Source of the DNA: Acestrorhynchus altus
Taxonomy: Eukaryota > Chordata > Actinopteri > Characiformes > Acestrorhynchidae
DNA length: 64,000 bases
NCBI GenBank assembly: GCA_034509495.1
Contig: CM067515.1
Coordinates: 15,894,558-15,958,557, forward strand
Direction: 5' to 3'
The notes below the pieces were generated by a model. It ran no database searches, was not told where the DNA came from, and saw only the letters and a program-made list of their open reading frames with translations. Shown here one piece after another: positions 1-11,330 of the stretch. A program made the translations under genes and the position numbers. The stretch's first letter is position 1, and each line of letters opens with the position of its first letter.

Positions 1-228
1 GTTGGACTGAATTACCATAATTCACAATTCTGTAATTATTTCATTGTATTCATCATTATTGCAGTATGAGAGGATGTTTTTTTCTGTTTTTATTTGTCTG
101 TTTATATAAAATATTGTAATAATGTTATAGAATTGCATTTAATTCATTGATGGGTTAAATGGTGAGTGTAAATTCTGTACTACTACAATAGTAGTTACAT
201 GTTACCTGCTTTCCTTATTGTTTTTCAG

Positions 229-355
229 GTACGCTTTTACAGTGGTGGCCAATATCACAGTCTATGGAGTGGCCTGGCTGCTGTTCCACTTCCAGCATGC
301 TGCTGACCCATCCATAGCAGACCATCTGAGTCAGATTGACATCCCTATATTTAGG
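229..355 (+). CDS. mfsd12: mfsd12 exon with TM5
   Basis: The first full exon in the window, preceded by a pyrimidine-rich tract and AG at 227-228 and followed by GT at 356. It starts with the last base of a split codon and reads YAFTVVANITVYGVAWLLFH onward to DIPIFR. This matches the human segment that begins YTFTVAANISVYGAAWLL. Confidence 0.93.
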
Positions 356-3300
356 GTATGAGCATCACTGAACCTCCATCAGTATGGCTCTGGGGTTCGA
401 CTGTAGGCACTTGTTACCAGGCTGCGTTTTCAGGACAAATAAACTCAAGAACAGATCAGTGTTTAATCTTAACTTTAAAAGAGAATCCTGATTAGGTAGC
501 CGGGTATGACCCAGCTGCATAGGTTGGTCCCCTAAGACTCCTCTGCAGTCCTTATAGCCATGTCTTAGCTATCCTGTTCTCGTGGCTTGCTAAATTGTTC
601 CCAATCTTGTTCCCAAACCTTACTAAATTATTTCCATGTACATTGTACATTTTTGCGGAATGTTACCAGCACGGCTATGTAGAGACTGCAGAAGGAATAG
701 TATATTTTACATGTGTTAACAATGTTTAATATTTAGAAAATAAAAATATTTCAAAAATAAGGACATTTGCTTTATTGTCATTTAGGCTCATTTGAACTCA
801 TTTTAAAGTAATTTAATTCCATTTCTTTTATCATTTCTTCGGGCCCCTTCACACAATGTAAAGTGAGCTGCAGTTTTAACCATAGAAATGAAAATGAAGA
901 TTTTAATTTTGATGTGTGAATGTGTGGAAATGAGTTTAATGAGCCATTCTAAAAAAGGCTTAAAACAGATAAGGACAGACAGTAGTTTTACTATGTTTGC
1001 CTGTTGAGTCATGCCATTAGTGTGATTTGCAGGCATTTAGGTTTCCCCCCGGCTTATCCACCGTGTTGAGCTTACAGTACTCATCAAGAATTTAGTCTCA
1101 ATGCCAAAAATGGATTAAGATCCACTAAATCTGCTTGGATTGGTACCAGTGGGATTTCTGCTGCTTTTGCTGTTCTCTGCTGATCTTATTGTGGATTTGC
1201 TGGAGGGTATGGGATATGCCCTCACCTTTGAGTCATTCATAATTTTTGTTTCTAAATGACATGTAATATTCAGATCCATTGCCAAAAAACTGTATTTGTA
1301 AACATCCTGAAATGATTTGATCACGAACTCTTAAATCTATCTTAACTGGCCACATGTGTGAGGTGGTGGATAAAAAGTGCCAGTGTCTTACAGTAAATCT
1401 GACAAGACACATCTCAGCAATTTGAAACGTATTATTTTTGTGTCCAAAAGAACATTTAATGAATGAATACAAAGAAATTTGTCAAGCCCTGATCATGCTC
1501 ATGGTGGCTGAAGAAAGAAAGGGGAACTCGAGAAGCTTGGGCTACAGTTCTAGGCAGGTTTGGCTGAGGATTTCGGATCATCACCACCCATCTCATCCCC
1601 AACTTACACACCATCATTCCAGAGAACACAATTCCCCTTTGTGTCCCACTAGCCCATGCCTGGTATTAGGAATGGTGCCTATAGTTCATGTTTATGTACT
1701 CCAGAGAGTCCTATTTTTTTGGAAGTACTTCTTAACAGAGGCCCGACAAGCTGTGTGCATTTGCACATATGTATCAGCAATGGGTACAACTTAAAGTATC
1801 TCTGTTGTTGTGTATTCCTCTCTTCAGTCTACAGCAGTTTCATAAATAAGTGGAATTACACAAGCTTTAATACAAAAACACGGAAAACAGTTGTTTGTTT
1901 AATGCTGAAGCACTTTTTATCCCTCATATTTCAGGACCTGGCACTGATTGTGTTGGGTATTGGTGCTATTTTCACACTCGTCTTCCACATGGGCACGCAG
2001 GAGCAAGTGCAGTTTCGAGATGAGACAGGGGAGCGTCACCCCCTACTACCTGACTTCAGCTCTGGCTCCAGGACTCTGCTGCAGTGGAAACACTGGTTTT
2101 CTGAACCTTCTTTTTATCAGGTAACTCAACACTGTGCAGCTGAGCCTTGTTCAAAGCTATTGCAAAATACTTGATAAATCTTATTTACAAATTTTCACAT
2201 CTCCTGAGGGCTAAACCTTTCACATCCTGACAGAAATACAGTGATCACAGGATGAGGGAGTACCCAAATGTTTGCATCTAGTGTTGCAACTGTATCAGGT
2301 TTTCACTGTATGAAAGTATAACAGTTTATGGTATCACAGTATACAATATTTCAGGGCAATGAAGCGCTCACATTCAGTGGTCTGCAGGCCCATCCTCGGG
2401 ATGAGGCAGTAATCCATAGAGGGTCAGAAATGGCACTTTAATTCAGGCCCTAATTTTCATGCTTTCATTGTCAGAGAAATAAAAGGCAAAAAAAAAATTT
2501 TTGTGTTAAAAGTTTTGTTTTCTTGTGGGCCATTATGCGTTCTAGTTAAACAGCTGGGCATGAAGGTGGAATATACTTATCCATTATATTGAACCTTGAA
2601 GAAATTAAAACAGAAGTTTGGTTTGGTGGAACAAACACTTTACTATAGTTAAAACATGTAAATCTTTTATCTTGACATCTTTTGTGAAAGAATAAACAGA
2701 AGTCTCCCCTTTGAGTAAATAAATAAATGTTTACATAAACAATAAAGCCATACACAGAACTGAGCTCTTTCAAAATATTGTAAATCCAGCTAATGATTTT
2801 TAACACTTTTAAAATACTTATAAATTGGTGGGGTTTCCTTGTTCAGCTGCATGACACCTGGATTTATTTAAACATATTTTCTGAATAAACCTGCTATGAG
2901 AGGGCTGCCCACCAAAACTCTGACTGGGCAAGGTAGGCATTAATTAGAGAGGCAGCATAGAGACCAAAGGTAGCCATGAAGGAGCAGCAGAGTTCCCATG
3001 CAGAGACTGGAGTATCTCTCTATACAACCACTATAACCTGTATATTGCATAGAGCTGGGCTTTAAGAGTGGCCAGAAAAAAACCTTTACTTGCAGGCACA
3101 TTCTGAGGCATGTGGCCGTGTTCCTTCAAATGTATGGAGGAAGGTGCTTTAGTCAGATGAGACCAAAATTGAACTTTTTGGCCACCAAAGCAATTGCTAT
3201 GTCTGGAGCAAACACCCCTCATCTCATCACCCCTAGCACACAATCACGACAATAAAACATGGTGGTGGCAGCATCATGCTGTGGGGATGTTTTTCAGCAG

Positions 3301-6300
3301 TAGGGACTGGGAAACTGGTGCTAAATACAGGAATATTCTTGTTTTGGTCTGTCAGTGATTTGAGCCTGGGACAGAAGTTCACCTTCCAATTGGACAAAAC
3401 ATACTGTTAAAGCAACCATAGACTGGTTTAAAGGGAAATGTGTAAATGTATTGGAATGGCCTAGTCAAAGTCCAGGCTTCCAGTTGAGATTCTATTGCCA
3501 GACTTGAAGATTGCTGTTCACCAGAGTGAAAGTCTTTAGGGGGGTCCTATTTGTTGTTTGCTTTACAATAAAAAAAAAATCAAATGTTCAAATTGGTAGG
3601 AATGTAAATGATGCATCTCTCAAACAATCCATTTTAATTCCAGGTCATGAGGTCGCAAAACAATGAAAAATACCAATACATATATTTTCCCAAGGCTTTG
3701 TATTGACTAGGAACCTATGAGGACAGTATTGTGGGCTGGTCTTTAAAAAATCCAGGGCTACATAAGTTATCAGTCCACCTGTGTACCAACATGTTGAAAC
3801 CATTTCGAATTAGATTTGATGTTTAGAGAAAAATTACTTCTGTTGCAAATGTCAGAACAGTTTGTGGTGATAAAAACATTAATGTGGAAAAAATAATATA
3901 GTGAACTCGAGATGATTATAGAAGTTTGTAACTATGAATGTGTGGTTGTAATCGTGTAGGAACTCGTTCTGCGTGTATCTGTGCAAGCTCCAAAAAATGA
4001 TGTAAATGAAGTTGTTGTTGAAGTTGTCTTCTGGTTCTGCAGGTAGCTGTTCTTTACATGTGCACCCGACTGATTGTCAACCTCTCTCAGACCTACATTT
4101 CTATGTTTCTGATCAACTCTTTGCTACTGCCTAAGGTAAGAGTAGTATTGCTTTTAAACAACCATCAACATAGATATCATCTGTATCATACTGAAAGAAA
4201 ACTGTCTTGTGTCTGCAGAAATACATTGCCACCATTCCATTGGTGATTTACATCAGTGGCTTTGTGTCCTCTCTGGTCATGAAGCCTGTTAGTAAACGTA
4301 TCGGCACCACTGTGAGTCCACACACTTTTTTTTCCTAATGATCAACATCCTAAACTGGTAGATCATTTTAATAGAAATGTCTTGCCTACTTCTGTGGGAT
4401 GGGTTTTGTTCTCTCTTTTGAATTCACTCAGAGAGAGTTTTCTTTAGCTGCATTCAAAACCACAACCATAAGACCTCTTATATATACTATAAGAGGTAGA
4501 TAGATATGGCTGCAAGTCAACAATCAGTTCTTGAATTTGAGGTGTTGAAAGCAGGAAAAATGAGCTAGCATAAGTACCTGAGAAACTCTGACAAGGACCA
4601 AACTTTGATTTTTGTAAAGATTGAGTCAGAATACATTCACAACATCAGGCAGATCTTGTGAGGTGTTTCTCAAAGTGGTCCTAGGAAGGATATCAGGTCA
4701 TCTTCAGTGACAAGTCCCATGTTTGTCTTCATGGAGATGACCAGTGCATCTGTGTAAGAAGGCCCCATGGTCAACTCCAAGATCAATAGTTTGTTGTCAC
4801 ACGTTGCCTGGTGTCATGGTGAGGGGTGCAGTTTCTTATCATACCAGATCAACTTTGACAGCCCAAAGTTACGTTAATGATGTCCTGCAACCAGTGGCCC
4901 TAACTTTTTTCTGAATGCACACTCCAGTGTGCTATTTGAACAATGCTTATCCACACACTACTGCTGTCTCAAGAAATATTGGATTCTATTGGATGTGCTG
5001 TCAACATTCCACCCCTACTGCAAAATCATGGATTATCACAGGACCTCATTATGAACCTCTAGAACTCCATTCGAAGATGATGGCATGTTGCGTTATACCC
5101 AATGAGAGACACTACCTCTGTATGTGGAGCTCAATAAAGATTGCCCATATCAGTAAAAAAAATAAAATAAAAAAATATGGCAACAGTGGCAAGGAAACTC
5201 TCCCTCAGAGAGTAATAAACCTTGGTGGGAACTGAGACTCAAAAGGGGACCCATCCTCCTCTGATAGCACAATACTTAGTTAAACAGTAAAATAGCTGGT
5301 CAGATGGAAATAATGAAGAACTGTGATCAATGTGAAAGCAAATGTGAGTGAGTGCAAGACACACACCATATGCTTATGAGCATATGTGTTATGAGCATGA
5401 TTACCATACTTCTTTCTCTGTTGTTGTATAAGTAAATAATACAATACTCTCTGTTCTCTCAGATGACGTATTTTCTAGGCCTGTTTCCCATCCTGGGCTT
5501 TGCTATCTGGGTGTTTCTGGACCTGCAGATGGGCTCTCGGGTGTACGGAGCAGCTGTGTTGCTTGGATCTGGCTCTGCCATTATTCTGGTCATGTCCCTG
5601 TCTATGACTGCCAATCTCATTGGAGATCAGACGGTGAGATCCAATTTACTTGTTCTGTATTTTAAGGTAGAATTTAAATGTATGAACGATGCTCTGTAAA
5701 ATATTCCTATGTTTATGATGGTGCAGTAATGAATTTGTGATAGCTCTGGCTGTAAATTGCAGTTACACTGAGTAACTTAATGGTATTTCTTCTTTTACAG
5801 CAAAGTGGGGCATTTGTGTATGGGTCAATGAGCTTTACAGACAAGGTGGCCAATGGTCTTGCTGTAATGCTGATTCAGGGCCTGTACCCTTGCCGGTAAG
5901 CAGAGGACAATGTGTGTATTGATGCAAATATCTGCAGTCAACAGGTTTATAGAGTAGATGCTTAAATCCCACTGAGGAAGAGGTGGACATTCAGACTGAA
6001 TTCTTCTTGCAATGATCTTATAATTTCTGAAATGTCTGGCTGTGGGAGAAAATGGTCATTGTACCGAGGGATGTCACAGAATGATTGTTGTGTGTGTGTG
6101 TAGCTTGTTGTCTAGAGTATGGTGGTATGACTACAATGTCTTTGTCTTAACACTGTGGTATCTGTTAACAGGACCCTGACTTGCTGTGCTGAATGCATGT
6201 GGTTCTACCACATTGTCATGGTAACAGTAACAGGGGGTGTGGCTATTGTTGCTGGTATGTGTCTAATCACCATGGTCCTTTGGCCAATCAGGATTCGTCG

Positions 6301-6367
6301 ACGTGAGTTCTCCCAAAACATTCCTGAAGTGTCACACAATATGAATAATGCATGTGTAATTTTTTAA
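229..6367 (+). CDS. mfsd12: MFSD12, lysosomal/melanosomal cysteine transporter (3' seven exons; 5' end off window)
   Basis: Seven exons join in frame: 229-355, 1935-2120, 4043-4135, 4219-4311, 5463-5633, 5801-5895, 6172-6367. All inner borders are AG/GT. The product of about 320 residues follows the C-terminal two thirds of vertebrate MFSD12 (about 480 aa in human) with no gaps that I can recall. Shared stretches include TRLIVNLSQTY, IATIPLV-Y-SGF, GAAVLLG, VYGSMSF-DKVANGLAVM and VTVTGGV. It covers TM5 to TM12 of a major-facilitator fold (GPH/MFS_2 type). The family imports cysteine into lysosomes and melanosomes and affects pigmentation. The loop after TM6 holds ERHPLL, which fits the [DE]xxxL[LI] lysosomal sorting signal; human has a matching EHTPLL. 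There is no frameshift or internal stop. The 'a' or 'b' teleost paralogue cannot be told apart here. The stop used is uncertain (see alternative terminal exon). Confidence 0.94.
356..1934. other. mfsd12 intron
   Basis: Intron between the TM5 and TM6 exons. It holds a short Tc1-type relic near 1735-1800 and otherwise AT-rich sequence with nothing I recognise. Confidence 0.8.
1935..2120 (+). CDS. mfsd12: mfsd12 exon with TM6 and central cytoplasmic loop
   Basis: 62 codons, phase 0 at both ends (AG at 1933-1934, GT at 2121). It encodes TM6 (DLALIVLGIGAIFTLVFHMG) and the loop with GERHPLL, then LLQWKHWFSEPSFYQ, a near match to the human WKHWLREPAFYQ. Confidence 0.94.
2345..2570 (+). mobile_element. 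hAT-type MITE fragment
   Basis: Located in the mfsd12 intron. It shares blocks with the better preserved copy at 34275-34637: 'cccatcctcggg' followed by an agacagta-like stretch, and 'gttttcttgtgggccattat' near the right end. The terminal repeats are not clear in this copy. Confidence 0.5.
3085..3565 (+). mobile_element. Tc1-like transposase relic
   Basis: Decayed + strand Tc1/mariner coding remnant in the mfsd12 intron. Broken frames still show DETK-IELFG near 3155-3180 and HGGGSIMLWGCF near 3258-3292, which are landmarks of the DDE domain. Stops and frameshifts throughout; both ends are missing. Confidence 0.75.
4043..4135 (+). CDS. mfsd12: mfsd12 exon with TM7
   Basis: 31 codons, phase 0. 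It encodes VAVLYMCTRLIVNLSQTY then ISMFLINSLLLPK. The TRLIVNLSQTY block is invariant in the vertebrate copies I recall. The donor is GTAAGA. Confidence 0.95.
4219..4311 (+). CDS. mfsd12: mfsd12 exon with TM8
   Basis: 31 codons, separated from the previous exon by only an 83-base intron. It encodes KYIATIPLVIYISGFVSSLV and MKPVSKRIGTT. The donor is GTGAGT. Confidence 0.95.
4490..5115 (+). mobile_element. Tc1-like element relic, family A
   Basis: Second Tc1 fossil, between the TM8 and TM9 exons. It carries a decayed transposase with 'catcttcagtgacaagtccc' (FSDKS) and a later PHTTAV segment. Related copies lie at 19015-19473, 36883-37240 and 47760-47960. Confidence 0.65.
5160..5285. repeat. teleost interspersed repeat fragment
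   Basis: The stretch with 'gcaacagtggcaaggaaact' and then 'ggggacccatcctcctctg' resembles the 3' part of the L2-like LINE at 46183-47760, in the same orientation as that copy reads on the + strand. Confidence 0.4.
5463..5633 (+). CDS. mfsd12: mfsd12 exon with TM9 and TM10
   Basis: 57 codons, phase 0. TM9 is MTYFLGLFPILGFAIWVFL; TM10 is VYGAAVLLGSGSAIILVMS followed by LSMTANLIGDQT. The first codon is ATG, but this is an internal residue and not a gene start. Confidence 0.95.
5801..5895 (+). CDS. mfsd12: mfsd12 exon with TM11
   Basis: 95 bases, so it ends after two bases of an Arg codon. It encodes QSGAFVYGSMSFTDKVANGL then AVMLIQGLYPC. The acceptor (TCTTTTACAG) and donor (GTAAGC) are both strong. 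Confidence 0.95.
6172..6367 (+). CDS. mfsd12: mfsd12 last coding exon with TM12 (read-through form)
   Basis: It completes the split Arg codon and encodes TM12 (FYHIVMVTVTGGVAIVAGMC then LITMVLWP) followed by IRIRR. Read straight on, it ends at TAA 6365-6367 after a poorly conserved tail. The human protein also ends soon after the matching RLRR, and a good donor (GTGAGT) sits at 6303, right after IRIRR. The tail after 6302 may therefore be intron in some or all transcripts. AATAAA at 6492-6497 could serve as the polyA signal for the read-through form. Confidence 0.85.
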
Positions 6368-6494
6368 ACTGTGTGGCTTTTAAAGCTATACAGTAGAGCT
6401 GTGAGGCTAATGTAGCTAACAAGTAATGAAAGCTTATACCCCACCAATTAGCAAGCCTGAAATGGACTCAGTGCACACTGAGAACAGTGAGAAT

Positions 6495-6665
6495 AAATGG
6501 CCAGGGAGGAGGGCAGCCCTATCCACAGTGCCTGGGAAGCAGCCGGGTACTCTGTTTAAGGGTACTTCAGTTGAGTTCTGCCAGTTCAGGGCATCAAATC
6601 AGCAACCTTCCAGTCACAAGACTGGTTCCCTAACCACCAGGAAACTGGCTGCTCAATGCAGCCAC
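6495..6665 (-). mobile_element. tRNA-derived SINE fragment
   Basis: Read on the minus strand it has an A-box-like segment (TGGTGGTTAGGGAACC) and a degenerate B box (GGTTGCTGATTTGATGCC), as in tRNA-headed SINEs. It lies just 3' of the mfsd12 stop codon. It is too diverged to be a working tRNA. Confidence 0.5.
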
Positions 6666-6739
6666 TGCAAAGTAATACCACTCATAGTTGAATAATTGAT
6701 TATTAGATTTTTTACATACATTATATTTTGATCCTGGAA

Positions 6740-6845
6740 TTGTAAAGCATCCAAATGGTTCTTCTAGTTGTCATGGTCCTATATTAAAAATGCCTTTACG
6801 AAAAAAAAAGCCCACCAAAGAACATTTTTTTAAGAGTGTAGAGTA
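6740..6845. repeat. AGAACC-type MITE fragment
   Basis: Carries 'ggttcttct' at one end and 'aaagaacattttttt' then 'aagagtgtag' at the other. This palindromic pattern recurs at 16670-16880 and 24290-24490. Confidence 0.3.
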
Positions 6846-7041
6846 GCCTCGTAGCTTCAGTGCCTAAAACAGAAGGAAACTTGAGACACCAAACATGCCA
6901 TGGCACAATTAAGGTAAAGAGCAAATTGTGTAAATTAGATTTTCTTTTTTACCCGAGTTTCACTTTACTTTCAAAACCTTGTTGCTATAAGAGGCCTCAC
7001 AGTATAACTCTTCATCTCCTGTGTGTTTGTCTCTATTTTAG

Positions 7042-7333
7042 ACTGAGAAGAACGTGTTTACTAGAAGGAGGTCTGCTTTGTGGACAGGTGAAGTTTAAAC
7101 TTTCTGAGAATGAACAGAAGCAGAAGACGCCTGAAATGGCATTTTAAGTGAAGCGAGAGAGAGAATGTTTACACGCGTGAGAAACACTCTCACATTACCA
7201 GCCAAGTGTAAACTGCTACTTTGCTGAAAATGATACAGCGTCAGCTTCAGCTGGTTTGGTCTGCATCGCCGAAGGAGCACGCTGGAGCTAGTGTGACTCT
7301 ACAAACTGGTTTCCATCTTATAAAATGATTAAA
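7042..7333 (+). other. mfsd12: possible alternative 3' terminal exon of mfsd12
   Basis: A pyrimidine-rich acceptor ending in AG at 7040-7041 would pair with the donor at 6303. The joined reading gives IRIRRH and then TGA at 7044-7046, so nearly all of this exon would be 3' UTR. A variant polyA signal ATTAAA lies at 7328-7333. Splice-site quality and the position of the human C-terminus support it, but no transcript evidence is available. Confidence 0.35.
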
Positions 7334-7364
7334 AATGTGGAATTAGCCTGCTTTTACTAACATA

Positions 7365-7786
7365 TACATCAATCAGCCAGATACACTGTCAAAACAGCTC
7401 TGACTTGCATGGACCTCCACAAGACCTCCAAAAGTGTCCAGTGATTGTGAGGTGGGACCTCCATGGATGTCATTCGGGAACCATAGGTGCTCATAACTGT
7501 TGCCAGTTCACCAGTTGTCATGGAGCACTTTTGTTATGTTCTGAGAATTATATCCTGACAACACCCAACAAGAGGTGCCTGATTTTTTGGAGAGGTTCTG
7601 AAGCAATTTGAAGTCTAGTCATCAAATAGTTCTTGTCAAAGTGTCTCAAACTGTTACGCTGCTTCAACACATCAACTTCAAAAACTCACTGATCACTTGG
7701 TGTCTAATATATCCACTGTCTAATCAATGTTTTAAATTTCACCTGTCAGTGGTTATGGCTCATGTTATGGCTGATCGGTGTATTCT
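7365..7786 (-). mobile_element. Tc1-like deletion derivative
   Basis: About 420 bp with recognisable inverted ends: 'tacatcaatcagcca' at the left and 'tggctgatcggtgta' at the right. The interior keeps only short pieces of a minus-strand Tc1 transposase, such as 'ggacctccacaagacctcc'. A second derivative of this family lies at 48800-49140 and a + strand end at 12260-12405. Confidence 0.65.
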
Positions 7787-7964
7787 TAAAGGCATGATAG
7801 TATATGGCACTAACCATTCAGACATTTTAAAAAAGCAATGTACACTTTCATTCGCTCATTCTCATCACTTTTATTTCAAAGCTTGTTTCACTTTTTTAAC
7901 AGTTTAGTTTAGAAATTCAAATTGAAATAAATAAACCTAAAAGGCTGTCAGAATGCTACGAACA

Positions 7965-8140
7965 ATGTTCAGTTTTCCAGATACATTATGTGGACACTCC
8001 TTGTAATAAATGCATTCAGCTGATTTGAGATGCACCCATTGCTGACACAGATGTGCAAATGCACACACAGCTTGTGTGTGCATTTGCCTGCACTGGAAGC
8101 TTCTTTGGCATTTAAACTGGGCCTTATAAATAAATAAATA
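7965..8140. mobile_element. Tc1-like MITE fragment, family B
   Basis: The block 'tgcattcagctgatttgaga' followed by 'tgcacccattgctgacacag' recurs at 1735-1800, 10685-10945, 13255-13595 and 45890-46020. The (TA)n tract follows it directly. Confidence 0.5.
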
Positions 8141-8145
8141 AATAA

Positions 8146-8250
<105 letters not shown>

Positions 8251-8884
8251 GATTCAGAGGTGTAGGGACTTCTAATGTGCTTCCAGAAACAATTAAAGAC
8301 AATTAGTAAAAATAATCAAAAATGTTGGAAGAGACTTCTGTTATATCAGCATAAGCTTCCAACTGAGAGACTCAATCATGTTTTTGTGTGTATTCTCACT
8401 GAATGTGTTTCTCAGGGCAGGTCTGAGGCTGACTGACCACAGGCTTGGTGGGGAGATAGTAGGAGAACACTGAGAAGAGAAGCATCCCTGTGTTTCTAAA
8501 CAACACATTGCACTATGTGGCAAGTGACCATGGATGGAGGGAATTCTCTCTCTCTGCAAGGAATTCTAATAATGGAGCGCTATGAGGAAGCAGGACAACA
8601 TGAGGTCATAAGAGTCCTGCCTCAGCACAATATATTTTCGTCCTACTTATTCTCCTTAAACACTCTTTGTTCTCCATTGTGTGTTTTAATAATAGCAAAT
8701 CTGTTTTTTATGGATATGATGATGATGATCTGTAGACTAATGAGATTATCCTTATTCGTCAAAGTTACTGTCATATCTGATTGTGAAAAGGTTTTTTTAT
8801 TGACTAGTTTGATCTTTGACCTCTGTGGTCAAAATTCTGTATGTTTTAAATCATGTTACAGGGGAATGTGAATGTAGTGTTACA

Positions 8885-8990
8885 AGTCGTGCCCAAGAAC
8901 TCTTATTGGTGTGCTTGCCTGACCAGGGAATCAAACCCTTGTTTACCACAGAAAGGGTGGTGGTGTTATTCCCATAACTAGAACAAACAT
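8885..8990 (-). mobile_element. tRNA-derived SINE fragment
   Basis: The minus strand reads a B-box-like GGGTTTGATTCCC, seen on + as 'gggaatcaaaccc'. It resembles the copy at 51720-51935 in the same orientation. Confidence 0.5.
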
Positions 8991-9689
8991 CACTATAAGC
9001 AATATTAACTAGTACTTATAAAGAAGCCCTGTAACTGGCCCTAGGGGGTGCTCAACACAATAGCCAGAGGAAGTGTGACCCAAGAGTGATGGTTAAGCTA
9101 AGGACCCTCCTCTAGGGGTAATGTAGATGATGGTGTATGGCAAGCCGTTTCAGCCTGAGACAAAAGAGATCCAATCTGTAATTTTACTAGTAAATTCACA
9201 GTATCTCAGTAATGTAAAGCCACTGTGCAATCTGAAGCATTGTTGAAAAGCCTGAACATAACATACAGAAAACCTGTGAATAATTGCTTTGTCTGTCCAG
9301 ACGTTATAGTTTTAAACCCATAGTTTTTATTATCTTTCTTTGTTGTTGATAGCTGTGTAGCCTTCAGCTTGCTTACTTGCAAACTTTCACAGTAAAGTAA
9401 GAAAGCGATGTCACTGGCCATGTTACAGATGGACATTGTGAAGCCCAGCAAATCAAATGTTATGATTTTTAAATACTTTAATTACTATGCAAGTAGTTTG
9501 CTGGTATGGCTTATAAATTGGTTTCTCGTCTATTGTTTCTGTTCTGAAAAGGGAAGCTCATTGGGTCACAGGTCTAGGGCACATTTAATAGGTCAATTAT
9601 TCAGTCCTCTCAATCCCTCGTTTTGCCTTGGGCACATTCAAATTTATGGGATATAGCCACTTGGGCCTGATGTACAAAGCATGGCTACA

Positions 9690-9800
9690 CTAAATGGACA
9701 GAAGTTTTGGGACACAGCTTAATCATTGAATTCAGGTGTGTCTGTATCTCTTGGGCCAGGTACATTAGGTCCATCAAAGTCCAACGGGTTGGGAAAACAT
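9690..9800. mobile_element. Tc1-like terminal fragment
   Basis: 'ggacagaagttttgggacac' followed by 'tcattgaattcaggtgtg' is the end sequence of a common teleost Tc1-like family. A related end occurs at 38538-38600 ('ggacaaaagtattgggaca'). Confidence 0.45.
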
Positions 9801-9944
9801 CAGGAGGGGAAAAGGTAGAGGCCAAGAGGACAATGGCACTTCACATCTAGTCTGATCCTCTGCTGAGCCTCTGGTCTCTCTATCCCCCTAGTGGATGGTC
9901 TCTTATATGGCAAGCATTTTGGGTCAAGATATCTTTCAGCCAGT

Positions 9945-10080
9945 GGTTCTCGGTCCTTATCCTGCAGTACCGCTGCAGTGCTTGTATTATTGTGCTGTAA
10001 CACACCCAGTTCAGCTCAGCGAGGACTCATCAGTTAGTTCAATTTTTGGATCAGGTGTGCTGGAATCTCAAGGAGTACTA
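9945..10080. repeat. teleost interspersed repeat fragment
   Basis: 'ccagtggttctcggtcctta' followed by a pattern of acacacccagttcagctc and 'caggtgtgctggaatctcaa' is a familiar dispersed fish repeat. Class not determined. Confidence 0.4.
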
Positions 10081-10514
10081 CAATATCAAGCAATTGATAT
10101 CAGCATGTTGATAGAAACATATTTCTGTGGACAGATGGTAAATTTTGAAGACAGTAAAATGTTAGTTTACAGTCTTCTATAATAAGTGAAATAGGAATTT
10201 GTGGCTAATAGTAGGCAATATTTGCTGATAAGCAGGAGGAAATCTATTGTGAAGTTTTGTGCACAACTAGAGAAAATGTGTTTAAATCATGATTGCCAGG
10301 TGTTACATTGAGATTCTGGAGGTGGATGTGGAAACAATGTGGAAACAACATGTTTGATAATTGCGTGGCATTTTCAGTTTGGATGCCCGGAAAACGATTA
10401 AAACAAATATTAAGTGTTTAATAAAGTTTACTTGTCTTACTAAAATTCTGACGTAATGTTACTTTAGTATCAGCATTACTATGAACTTATTTTATATAAG
10501 TCACTCTATTTGAT

Positions 10515-10680
10515 CTGAGAATCACCACTTTGAATCCCAACTCATGCTGTTTGCCATTGGCAGCCAGAATTTAACACAGCAAAATTCGACATGCTCTCTC
10601 TGGGTGAGTAGATGGCGCTCCCTCCCCACATAACACTTAATACGTGTCTGATGATTTCCTCCGATTGCATTGGCTTCCCA
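10515..10680 (+). mobile_element. 5'-truncated tRNA-derived SINE
   Basis: A B-box-like 'ctttgaatccc' is followed by the tail 'atgctctctctgggtgagta', which also appears in the SINE at 45168-45340. The A box is missing. Confidence 0.5.
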
Positions 10681-10684
10681 GCAA

Positions 10685-10945
10685 TTAATGCATTCAACTA
10701 CTTGTACCCAATGCTGATACAGACACTCTGGTGCAGATAAGCATGAACCCTATGAGCACTGAGGTGTGTTTTTTTAGAATGATGGTGGTTCATCCTTGAG
10801 TTAGAATTGAAGATGAGGTGGTGTGATAATCTATCATCCTGACCATGCCCATGTTGCTAAGTGCAATCAAGTCCTCACAGCAATGCTCTAAAATCTAGTA
10901 AAAGGTCTTCCCTGGACACAATGGTGTATATTTGCTCTTAACAGA
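10685..10945. mobile_element. Tc1-like MITE, family B
   Basis: Shares 'tgcattcaactacttgtacc' and 'gcaatcaagtcctcacag' with the copy at 13255-13595. Confidence 0.5.
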
Positions 10946-11246
10946 GGACAAATCTGGAGTGGAGTGGAACAAATTATTTGTGTGGACTATTTGCTGGATA
11001 TTGGTGGGGACGAATCAATCAATCCATCTATGCTCATTCTATTCCCACGGAGCAAATTCTTGGAGGGGATAAATTCAGTAATCGCTGGATACTGGTGGGG
11101 ACACGTCAGTTACTCCAACAATAGCATGATAAACTATTTTAATACCATTGATTTCAGAAGAAACAATGACTCTATCAATGAGTCCATTGTAAAGTAGATG
11201 AATGCATTCATTAGATGGGGTGTCAAACAGTTGGGTTTAGTGTAAG

Positions 11247-11330
11247 TAAAGTAAGTAAAATTAATTTATACAGCACTTCTCCCGACACAAGCCACAGAGT
11301 CCTTTACAAAACATAACAACATGAAATATA
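11247..11330. repeat. teleost dispersed repeat fragment
   Basis: 'aatttatacagcacttctcc' followed by 'gagtcctttacaaaacat' is a motif frequent in fish genomes as the 3' end of a retroelement. Class not assigned. Confidence 0.3.

Noticed and set aside
1656..2174. 172-codon plus frame as a single gene
   Set aside because: Only 1935-2120 is coding (mfsd12 TM6 exon); the rest is flanking intron that happens to be open.
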